Assembly: GCA_945787925.1 (NCBI GenBank) | Contig: CALZJY010000012.1 | Coordinates: 1 to 16,548 of the forward strand | Length of the DNA stretch: 16,548 nt | Origin: an uncultured Anaerosporobacter sp. | GTDB lineage: Bacteria > Bacillota > Clostridia > Lachnospirales > Lachnospiraceae | Direction of reading: 5' to 3' | Part shown: positions 7,399 to 13,395 of the stretch, piece by piece | How positions within the stretch are numbered: the first letter of the stretch is position 1 | Layout of the letters: the number at the start of each line of letters is the position of its first letter | Position numbers and translations under genes: made by a program | Notes under the pieces: model-generated | Seen by the model: only the letters and a program-made list of their open reading frames with translations | Told to the model about the DNA's origin: nothing | Database searches by the model: none

Positions 7399-9135
7399 TT
7401 ACGTTCTCTCTTTCTCCTGCGGTACCCCATCGTACAGGATCGTATCACGGAGCTTCGTTAGCGTCACCTTTGTTTCTGCTGTCGTCTCCCCTAATAATCC
7501 TGCAATCTCCTGGGCTACCATCATCTGCTTGTTGATGACCTTCTGGGCCATTTCAATGGTCTCCATCTTCACCTCATATGCCTTCCTATCCTTCTCCTCC
7601 TCGCTCGTAACGTCCACAAGAATCCCAAGGACGTTATTCTGATCCGGCACATAGACGATGTTTTGCAACGTCGTCACTCCATATTCAGGATAACTCACTT
7701 TCTTTCCAAGGATGCTCGCCCTTGTATGCAGCACATATTCAAAATCAACCGGGTCAAAGAGCTCATACAGGTACATCCTCAGTGCCTGCTCCTTCGTATA
7801 ATGAAAATACCTCGTGGCTGCCGCATTATATTCCACAATCTTAAGCTCTCCATCTACCATCACGATGGCATTTGGTGTCGTATCCATCACCACGTTCGCC
7901 ATGGAACTTGCCTTGTCATGCATATACGGAATGCACATGCTAAGCTCCGCCTTCCCTTGATATACCGCGATTGCCTTTTCTCGACAAGAAGAGTACCCAC
8001 ATGCTCCGCAGTTCAGCTCATGAGCCTTGTCTACCTTGCCAATCTTCTTTAAGATTTCCCGAATCTCCTCATCGCTCGGAATCTTATCCCTGCTCTTCCT
8101 TGGATAGAAATTCTTATGGAAGGATACTCCCTGTTCTTTGGAATAGAACTCCTCCGCCGGCGGCTCCTTTGGAATCGACTCCTCCATATCTAACTTCACC
8201 TTAAATCTGGAGATATAGGACGTATCTGCGGCAGGCCCTTTGATACATCCACCATTGCAGACATTTAATTCGATAAAGCAGTCGGTTACCTCACCCTTTT
8301 CCATGCTCTTTAATAGTTCGATGCAGTTATGGAGTCCATGCACATAAAACTTCCGATACTTGCTTTTCTTATTGCTTGCCACCACCGATGAAAGCACTCC
8401 GCTGGTAATCGGATAGAGACGGTTTACTGCAGGGTCTGGATTGTCAAATGGCGTCTCCACAAGATTCTTGATTTCAATATCTTCCTCCTTCAGCCACTCT
8501 AGCAGTTCGGTAAAATGAATGACTGCATCCACAGCCCCCTTCGTACGAGGGTCCTCTAATGCCTCCCGCTTCTTTGCAATGCATGGCCCTAGAAATACGA
8601 CCTTTACTGGCTCTTCAAACTCCTCCTTGATTAACCTTCCATGGGCAATCATCGGAGATACGACGGGCGCCATGTCCTTCGTAAGGGATGGGTAGTAAAT
8701 CTCAATCAAGTCATTGGCACTCGGACAGCAGGTCGTAATGATATTCCGCATCTGCCCTTCCTCTAACAGCCTGCTATATTCCCGGGTCACATAAGCAGCT
8801 CCTTCCGCCGTCTCTCTGACCTGATAAAATCCAAGCTTCTTAAGGGCTGTCACGACCTGGCCAATGGTCTCATATTCCAAGATTCCAAGGTAAGAAGGTG
8901 CCAAGGAGACGATCGTCTTCTGTCCCGACACAATGAACTGCTTCACATGGTCTAAATCACTAATGAGCGTCTTCGCATTTTGAGGACAGGCATCGAGGCA
9001 ATGGCCACATAGGATACAGCTGTCATTCCGAATCTGTGCCTGTTGATCCTTTACGACGATTGCCTTTACCTCACAAATACGTACGCATTTATAACAGTTC
9101 TTGCAACGGGCCTCTTTAAACCCGATTACATTCAT
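7399..9135 (-). CDS. hydS: HydS-type sensory [FeFe]-hydrogenase with PAS domain
   Basis: A 578-residue modular protein. Residues 11-50 hold two [4Fe-4S] motifs (CxxCxxCxxxC at 11-21 and 40-50). Residues ~70-310 are the H-cluster domain with L1 TTCCPSA (C136, C137), L2 GPCIAKK (C185) and L3 ELNVCNGGCIKG (C293, C297). Residues ~355-405 form a PF04060-type Fe-S domain (C376, C379, C384, C401). Residues ~410-510 are a PAS domain (TTPNAIVMVDGELKIVEYNA). A likely coiled-coil linker follows to ~550. No histidine kinase or GGDEF output domain is fused, so the signal should pass by protein contact, plausibly to the adjacent phosphatase. This architecture is the group C sensory type. HydS of Ruminococcus albus has been proposed as an H2 sensor. 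ATG at 9135 overlaps the upstream stop (ATGA), with GGGAGG 8 bases before it. Both L1 cysteines are present, so catalysis is not excluded. Confidence 0.88.
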   Translation of the reverse strand: MNVIGFKEARCKNCYKCVRICEVKAIVVKDQQAQIRNDSCILCGHCLDACPQNAKTLISDLDHVKQFIVSGQKTIVSLAPSYLGILEYETIGQVVTALKKLGFYQVRETAEGAAYVTREYSRLLEEGQMRNIITTCCPSANDLIEIYYPSLTKDMAPVVSPMIAHGRLIKEEFEEPVKVVFLGPCIAKKREALEDPRTKGAVDAVIHFTELLEWLKEEDIEIKNLVETPFDNPDPAVNRLYPITSGVLSSVVASNKKSKYRKFYVHGLHNCIELLKSMEKGEVTDCFIELNVCNGGCIKGPAADTSYISRFKVKLDMEESIPKEPPAEEFYSKEQGVSFHKNFYPRKSRDKIPSDEEIREILKKIGKVDKAHELNCGACGYSSCREKAIAVYQGKAELSMCIPYMHDKASSMANVVMDTTPNAIVMVDGELKIVEYNAAATRYFHYTKEQALRMYLYELFDPVDFEYVLHTRASILGKKVSYPEYGVTTLQNIVYVPDQNNVLGILVDVTSEEEKDRKAYEVKMETIEMAQKVINKQMMVAQEIAGLLGETTAETKVTLTKLRDTILYDGVPQEKERT

Positions 9136-9377
9136 GGTGTAAGCCTCCCCATCACTTCCTTATAGAAGAACCCCTCCGTCTGTTCCGGAGACAATGAGTA
9201 TAGTGTGCCATCAATGGTCACACAGACTCCCCGCACGCACTGTCCCATGCAGAAAGAACCCGTAAGCTCAATACTCTCCTCTAGCTTTTCTTTCCTTACT
9301 AACTCCTGCAGCTTCGTCACGATTTCCCTCGATCCTTTCAAATGACAGGAACTGCCGATACATACTGTAATATTCAA
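9132..9377 (-). CDS. Small NuoE-like [2Fe-2S] thioredoxin-fold protein
   Basis: An 81-residue stand-alone domain of the thioredoxin-like ferredoxin family, equal to the C-terminal half of NuoE/HndA. Four cysteines fit [2Fe-2S] ligation: C6 and C11 (CIGSSC) and C43 and C47 (FCMGQC); C52 is extra. It lacks the N-terminal helical bundle of full NuoE, so it is probably an electron-transfer partner rather than a complex scaffold. The start is TTG at 9377, with GGGGGAG five bases upstream. The stop overlaps the hydS start (ATGA), so the two are translationally coupled and likely act together, perhaps setting the redox state of the HydS clusters. That role is inferred from position only. Confidence 0.8.
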   Translation of the reverse strand: MNITVCIGSSCHLKGSREIVTKLQELVRKEKLEESIELTGSFCMGQCVRGVCVTIDGTLYSLSPEQTEGFFYKEVMGRLTP

Positions 9378-9388
9378 GGTAACTCCCC

Positions 9389-10114
9389 CTATCTTCTACC
9401 ATCATTACGAAGCCACTCCATGACTGCCTCTGGACTCCGCTCCCTTACTTCCATCTTATACAGTGGCTCATGGATGTCTGTAAGCGTATGAGCATCTGAA
9501 TTCGACACGACGACACATTCCTCCAAATATGGATGTTTTGCCAAAAGCTCTCTCTTTCGCTCCATATTCTTAATCTCGACACATCGAAACTTGCTATCAA
9601 TCGGGATGAACCCTAGATTATACAACAGGCTGTTGCTGTTCTTCTCGATATGGGCAGGAATCATGACGCCATGGAAAAACTGCATCAACTCATACACCCG
9701 CTCAAATCGAATAGTCGTATTCTGAAGCAGCAAATCCTCTTCCTTTTGGATGACTTCATCCTTGCAATTGCAAATTAGCTGCTTTCCGAAAATATCTTCT
9801 CGGTTCTTCACCCGATTTCGTTTGGAATCCACATAGCGATCAAACCGCATGGCTTCCTCTAACGTAGCAAACAGGCAAAGCACATGGACCTCTTCCTCGG
9901 TCGTAAGCTCCATGCCTGGCAGAGCAATGATGCCATATTGGTTTGCCCATTTACATACCGCCTCACAATTCTTGCAACTGTTATGGTCGGTCACTGCGAT
10001 TACGTCTAGTTCTTTGATGACTGCCATTCCTACAATATTAGCCGGTGTCATATCATCATCACCACATGGAGATAAGCAGGAATGGATATGTAGGTCATAC
10101 GATAGCCTATTCAT
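9389..10114 (-). CDS. PHP-domain metal-dependent phosphoesterase-like protein
   Basis: The 241-residue protein has the PHP fold signatures DLHIHSCLSPCG (H9, H11), VTDHNS (D43, H44), PGMELTTEEEVHVL (E69, H77), IPAHIEK (H155) and VVSNSDAH (D207, H209), so the trinuclear metal site looks intact. Family members include histidinol phosphatase, polymerase-associated exonucleases and 5'-3' exoribonuclease/nucleotide phosphatases of the YciV type. The substrate cannot be chosen from sequence. It is unusually cysteine-rich (C13, C17, C47, C50, C54, C80, C115, C117). I prefer ATG at 10114 (AGAAGG four bases upstream, and DLHIHS starting at residue 7, normal for the family). An in-frame TTG at 10147 would add 11 residues. 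It overlaps the upstream DRTGG gene by 8 bases. Its place inside a hydrogenase regulatory operon suggests a nucleotide or phospho-substrate signalling role. Confidence 0.85.
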   Translation of the reverse strand: MNRLSYDLHIHSCLSPCGDDDMTPANIVGMAVIKELDVIAVTDHNSCKNCEAVCKWANQYGIIALPGMELTTEEEVHVLCLFATLEEAMRFDRYVDSKRNRVKNREDIFGKQLICNCKDEVIQKEEDLLLQNTTIRFERVYELMQFFHGVMIPAHIEKNSNSLLYNLGFIPIDSKFRCVEIKNMERKRELLAKHPYLEECVVVSNSDAHTLTDIHEPLYKMEVRERSPEAVMEWLRNDGRR

Positions 10115-10442
10115 AAAGCCTTCTATAAATCCAATTGGCTGTCTCAAAAATCGGAGACCTTGTAGCTAACACGATGATTCCCTGCTCCTTTGCCTTTTCT
10201 AGGGCAAATGCATCTACTGCCATGCCTTCTGCAATAATGACTGCGGATACTTCTGCAAGCGTAGCTACGGCAATTGTATTTACGTTTCCCATCACCGTCA
10301 CCCAAGCTGCTCCGGCTGGTGCTTTACTCATCGCAATACTAAGTAAATCACAGCAAAATGGCACGGTTATGGTCTTCTCCTTATCACCATCCTCATTTAA
10401 CACGGCAAACTTGCCGCTCGCAATCAATTCCCTTACAATCAT
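10107..10442 (-). CDS. DRTGG-type small regulatory domain protein (second copy)
   Basis: A 111-residue single-domain protein resembling the DRTGG domain found in Pta-like and CBS/DRTGG proteins. Segments MGNVNTIAVATLAEVSAVII and AKEQGIIVLATRSPIFETA align with the DRTGG-type gene at 12186-12536 (AEMMDIICIVFVRG; SEQGIVILTTNHRMFSACG), so the two are diverged paralogues. The literal DRTGG motif is not present. The biochemical role of free-standing DRTGG proteins is not established; nucleotide or phospho-ligand binding is a guess. ATG at 10442 follows AGGGGGA at a spacing of 8. It lies 13 bases after the Ala-type hydrogenase stop and overlaps the PHP gene, so it is within the operon. Confidence 0.75.
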   Translation of the reverse strand: MIVRELIASGKFAVLNEDGDKEKTITVPFCCDLLSIAMSKAPAGAAWVTVMGNVNTIAVATLAEVSAVIIAEGMAVDAFALEKAKEQGIIVLATRSPIFETANWIYRRLYE

Positions 10443-10455
10443 GCACCACGTCCCC

Positions 10456-11736
10456 CTATTCTTGATCTAGCTTGCTAATCTCATCTGAAATCCGATGTAT
10501 GTATTCTCGAAAGATATGGATGCAATCCTTCTCCCTTGCAATGCCACGCACCACATCCTCTGCAAGCGCACGGCAAGTAGGTGCTCCACAAGAACCACAA
10601 TCGAGCCCTGGAAGCCTTGCTAAGATTTCCTCTACCCTGGCTCCCATCTCGATGCTTTCCTTCACGCTTTCCCCTAGCTTAAATACCGGCTCATACTGTA
10701 CGCTCGTATCCCAATATGCGTTCCTTGGAACCTTCGTCCCAAGCCTTACACAAGCCACTGGCATATACTTTCTAAGCTGCTTGATCTTTACCTTCGCCAC
10801 AAATGGATTCTCCACCGTAAGCACGCCTCCTACGCATCCTCCATTGCATGCATTGAGTTCGATAAATTCCAAGTCTCCAAACTTCTGATCCTCTAAGTCC
10901 TCCAGCACCCGAATCACATTCTCAATGCCATCCGCAGCAAGATAGCTGTCCGTCAAAAGTCCCGATGCCTCGCCACCACTGCTGCCCCAGGAAATCCCGA
11001 TCTTTCCTGCAATGGACAGTTCCTCCGCGCAGTCACTGACCTCCTTCATAAGAGGCAAAAGCTTCGGATACACCTCCTTAATAGCAAGCACCGCATCAAT
11101 CTCGCTTTTAGAGATTCCAAGCGGCGAATATCTTGCCGTAACCTTGGCCGGACAAGGCGAAAGAAATACGATTCCAATCTTCTCCCTTGGAAGCCCCGTC
11201 TCTTCCATTGCCTTTTTTCCCGCAAGCTGTGCCGCCAAATCGACGGGTGCTAATATAGGAAGTAGGTGCTCTAGCAGATTTGGAAAACGAACCCGTATGA
11301 GCCGAACGATCGTCGGACATGCAGTGCTTATGATGGGCCACTTTCCCTTATGGCTCTTTACATATGCCCTGGAAAGCTGAGAAACGATTTCTGCTGCCCC
11401 GCTTACTTCAAATACATCATCAAACCCTAACCGCTTTAAGGCGGTCAGCACGATATTGATATCGTCTAAGTGATTGAACTGGCCATACAGGCTAGGGGCC
11501 GGAAGTGCCACCTTGTACTCATACTGCCCCAGCACGTCCATATCATCATAGGTGGCTAACTTGGCATGGTGAGGACAAATTCGAATACATTCCCCACAAT
11601 CGATGCAAAATTCCTTCGTAATGACTGCCTTTCCGTTTCGAACACGGATTGCCTGTGTCGGACATCGCTTGATGCAGTTAATGCATCCCTTGCACTTATC
11701 TGCATCGAGTCTCACCGAATGATAGAACTTATCCAT
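10456..11736 (-). CDS. Sensor-like [FeFe]-hydrogenase homologue with Ala in L1 (group C/D-like)
   Basis: A 426-residue protein. Residues 15-54 hold two [4Fe-4S] motifs (CxxCxxCxxxC at 15-25 and 44-54). Residues ~70-320 form an H-cluster domain with L1 STACPT, L2 SPCPAK and L3 ELNACNGGCVGG. The H-cluster ligands C140, C195, C297 and C301 are kept, but the proton-relay cysteine is Ala139 (codon GCA at 11320-11322) and the second L2 lysine is Val199. The C-terminus carries a PF04060-type Fe-S domain (C380, C383, C388, C405). Loss of the relay Cys is seen in putative sensory hydrogenases such as Thermotoga HydS and fits slow, sensor-like chemistry. There is no PAS domain. ATG at 11736 follows AAAGGAGG at a spacing of 4. 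The RsbW-like gene ends 27 bases upstream, suggesting a functional pair. Confidence 0.88.
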   Translation of the reverse strand: MDKFYHSVRLDADKCKGCINCIKRCPTQAIRVRNGKAVITKEFCIDCGECIRICPHHAKLATYDDMDVLGQYEYKVALPAPSLYGQFNHLDDINIVLTALKRLGFDDVFEVSGAAEIVSQLSRAYVKSHKGKWPIISTACPTIVRLIRVRFPNLLEHLLPILAPVDLAAQLAGKKAMEETGLPREKIGIVFLSPCPAKVTARYSPLGISKSEIDAVLAIKEVYPKLLPLMKEVSDCAEELSIAGKIGISWGSSGGEASGLLTDSYLAADGIENVIRVLEDLEDQKFGDLEFIELNACNGGCVGGVLTVENPFVAKVKIKQLRKYMPVACVRLGTKVPRNAYWDTSVQYEPVFKLGESVKESIEMGARVEEILARLPGLDCGSCGAPTCRALAEDVVRGIAREKDCIHIFREYIHRISDEISKLDQE

Positions 11737-11763
11737 GCGTCCTCCTTTCGGACCCAGTCCTTG

Positions 11764-12189
11764 CTATTTTGTAACTACCTTCATTCTCACGGTAGTACCA
11801 ACCCCGATCTTCGTATCGATCTCCATCTCATCAGAATATTTCTTCATATTAGGAAGTCCCATTCCAGCACCAAACCCTAACGTCCGTATGGCATCCGGTG
11901 CCGTAGAATATCCCTCCTGCATCGCCATGTCTATATCTGCAATTCCAGGTCCAGTATCCATCAGCCTCATCTCGATCTCCTCTTCCGTTATGGTCACTTC
12001 AATCTTTCCACCACTTGCATGGATTACCATGTTGATTTCTCCTTCGTACATCACGATAGCTACCCTTCGTACCACATCTGGTGAAAATCCTAGCTTCTTT
12101 AACTTGCCCTTCACGTCGCTTGACGCTTCTCCTGCTCTTGTAAAATCATCTGAAGAAACCGTATACGATAGACGAATGGAGACACTCAA
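11764..12189 (-). CDS. RsbW-like ATP-binding / anti-sigma-type Ser/Thr kinase
   Basis: A 141-residue single GHKL ATPase domain of the RsbW/SpoIIAB (HATPase_c_2) type. The N-box is YEGEINMVIHA (E49, N53), G1 is MDTGPGI (D78), and the G2 lid is GFGAGMGLPNMK (105-116). In this family the E-x-x-x-N arrangement marks Ser/Thr kinases that phosphorylate an antagonist protein. No histidine-kinase dimerisation domain is present. The start is TTG at 12189, overlapping the DRTGG-type stop (TTGA), with GGGGAGG about 9 bases upstream. Together with the PP2C phosphatase in the same operon it suggests a partner-switching module, but no STAS antagonist or sigma factor is encoded in the window. A redox-sensing role with the next gene's H-cluster protein is inference. 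Confidence 0.85.
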   Translation of the reverse strand: MSVSIRLSYTVSSDDFTRAGEASSDVKGKLKKLGFSPDVVRRVAIVMYEGEINMVIHASGGKIEVTITEEEIEMRLMDTGPGIADIDMAMQEGYSTAPDAIRTLGFGAGMGLPNMKKYSDEMEIDTKIGVGTTVRMKVVTK

Positions 12190-12536
12190 TCGCTGCCACC
12201 TCCCCGTAGTCCTTTTTCATATAACAAGCCACATGCGGAAAACATCCTATGGTTCGTCGTAAGAATTACGATTCCCTGTTCGCTGGCAAGGTCAATCATC
12301 GCCCTGTCTGGCCCCTTTCCTCGAACAAACACAATACATATAATATCCATCATCTCCGCAGTACGAATCACCTGCTGGTTACAAAGCCCAGTGAGCAATA
12401 CCGACTGGTCTTTTACAAATGCCAATACATCGCTTAACATATCCGAGCCACATGCCGTATGGACATCCCTGTCCATATGCTCCTGTCCACAGATCACCTT
12501 TGCATTCAGCGTGTCACATACTTCCTTCACTGTCAC
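12186..12536 (-). CDS. DRTGG-type small regulatory domain protein (first gene of operon)
   Basis: A 116-residue single-domain protein resembling stand-alone DRTGG proteins. Visible segments are VKEVCDTLNAKVICG, HTACGSDMLSDVLAFVKDQS, LTGLCNQQVIRTAEMMDI and IVFVRGK. I choose GTG at 12536: AAGGAGG (12544-12550, complement) sits 7 bases upstream, whereas a start at 12581 would place that ribosome site inside the coding region. It is the first gene after the promoter at 12630-12658 and overlaps the RsbW-like gene by 4 bases. It is related to the second DRTGG-type gene at 10107-10442, although the literal motif is missing from both. The ligand is unknown. Confidence 0.78.
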   Translation of the reverse strand: MTVKEVCDTLNAKVICGQEHMDRDVHTACGSDMLSDVLAFVKDQSVLLTGLCNQQVIRTAEMMDIICIVFVRGKGPDRAMIDLASEQGIVILTTNHRMFSACGLLYEKGLRGGGSD

Positions 12537-12629
12537 GTGCGTTCCTCCTTCTTCTACAAGAAACCATGAATTATTATGCATTTTTATGTATTACATTACA
12601 CTTTTCCCATTATTTTACATTCTATCGAA

Positions 12630-12658
12630 AGTATATCATCGGGGCATTGTTTTTTCAA
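12630..12658 (-). promoter_or_regulatory. Sigma-A-type promoter of the regulatory operon
   Basis: On the minus strand: TTGAAA (12653-12658), a 17-base spacer, TATACT (12630-12635). This is a near-consensus housekeeping promoter with ideal spacing. The predicted start is near 12623, leaving a leader of about 87 bases before the GTG at 12536. Confidence 0.75.
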
Positions 12659-12801
12659 TAGCCAAGGGCTAAATCAGGTGGCTTTCCAAGAATATTGCTA
12701 TTTAAACAATTTCCGCAAGCATTCGCTCTTTCTTTTAGATAAAATAGCGATTTACCACCGGTTTTCCCTCGGATGTTATTGTAGATTTTTACCAACTACT
12801 A

Positions 12802-12810
12802 TGCTATAAT
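12802..12810 (+). promoter_or_regulatory. Extended -10 promoter of the hnd operon
   Basis: TGCTATAAT is a perfect extended -10 (TG-n-TATAAT, hexamer 12805-12810). The best -35-like sequence at 17-base spacing is TAGATT (12782-12787), which is poor. Weak -35 plus strong extended -10 suggests a promoter that may need activation or is controlled by repression. The predicted start is near 12817, so the hndA leader is about 80 bases. Confidence 0.65.
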
Positions 12811-12897
12811 AACAGCATGAAACAGGGGGCAATACATATAGTAGAGCATAGTATTTTATTCCATCTACTACATCACAACTATATAAGGAGGGTAAGA

Positions 12898-13395
12898 ATG
12901 AGTTCTAAAACATCGTCCGTTCCATTTGCCGGAACAAAAGAACAAGAAGCAGAACTTTTACAAGTCATAGAAGCCTATAAGGATGATAAAGGCGCCCTTA
13001 TGCCAGTGCTGCAACAAGCCCAAGAAATCTATGGATATCTTCCAATCGAAGTGCAGACCATCATTTCCAACGAGATGGGCATCCCTTTAGAAAAAATCTA
13101 TGGCGTAGTAACTTTCTATTCGCAGTTTTCGTTAAATCCAAAGGGAAAATACCAGATTTCCGTTTGTCTTGGCACTGCTTGCTATGTAAAAGGTTCTGGA
13201 GACATTTACAACAAGTTGATTGAACTACTAGGAATCCAAGGAGGGGAGTGTACTCCGGATGGTAAGTTCTCTCTTGATGCCTGCCGCTGTATTGGTGCTT
13301 GTGGACTTGCACCCGTGCTTACCATTAACGATGATGTGTATGGTCGCTTGACAGTGGACGATATTGAAACGATTCTAGCAAAATACTCCGAATAA
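12898..13395 (+). CDS. hndA: NAD(P)-reducing hydrogenase subunit HndA (NuoE-like, [2Fe-2S])
   Basis: A 165-residue NuoE/24-kDa-type subunit of a multimeric [FeFe]-hydrogenase. Residues ~15-80 form the N-terminal helical region (LQQAQEIYGYLPIEVQTIIS; YGVVTFYSQFSLNPKG). The thioredoxin-like [2Fe-2S] domain follows with C90, C95 (CLGTAC) and C131, C135 (CIGAC). Electrons pass between this cluster and the NAD(H)/FMN site of HndC. I choose ATG at 12898 because AAGGAGGG (12885-12892) lies 5 bases upstream. An in-frame ATG at 12817 would add 27 residues unlike the family and lies at the predicted transcription start. It is the first gene of the structural operon. Its stop shares a base with the next ATG. 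Confidence 0.93.
   Translation: MSSKTSSVPFAGTKEQEAELLQVIEAYKDDKGALMPVLQQAQEIYGYLPIEVQTIISNEMGIPLEKIYGVVTFYSQFSLNPKGKYQISVCLGTACYVKGSGDIYNKLIELLGIQGGECTPDGKFSLDACRCIGACGLAPVLTINDDVYGRLTVDDIETILAKYSE

Larger units (their letters stand above)
12537..12897. promoter_or_regulatory. Divergent control region between regulatory and structural hydrogenase operons
   Basis: This 361-base gene-free stretch carries both operon promoters (minus at 12630-12658, plus near 12802-12810). Between and around them are inverted repeats: TAGCC-AAG-GGCTA (12659-12671, touching the minus -35); ATTG-N9-CAAT (12694-12710); GCTATTT (12697-12703) with AAATAGC (12742-12748); ATGCT-N8-AGCAT (12801-12818, over the plus -10); and TACTATGCT (12797-12805) with AGCATAGTA (12845-12853). 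TAGTAGA (12839-12845) and TCTACTA (12864-12870) form a possible hairpin in the hndA leader. I see no convincing ORF inside; frames starting at 12581 and 12817 are alternative early starts of the flanking genes with no ribosome site. Confidence 0.6.

Noticed and set aside
7091..7642. Plus-strand open frame of 183 codons across the phosphatase-hydS junction
   Set aside because: Ser/Phe/Thr-rich composition expected of an antisense shadow; it spans two real minus-strand genes.
12694..12710. ATTG-N9-CAAT as a Rex (NADH/NAD) operator
   Set aside because: Rex sites resemble TTGTTAA-N4-TTAACAA; the spacing and left half-site here do not fit. Only a partial right half (TTTAAACAA) matches.
12866..12874. 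TACTACATC in the hndA leader as a second PadR target
   Set aside because: It matches 1751-1759, but the paired half-sites are in the opposite order (TAGTAG then TACTAC) and a 9-base match in AT-rich DNA is weak.
12817..12897. 27-residue N-terminal extension of HndA
   Set aside because: It starts at the predicted transcription start, lacks a ribosome site, and does not resemble NuoE-type proteins.
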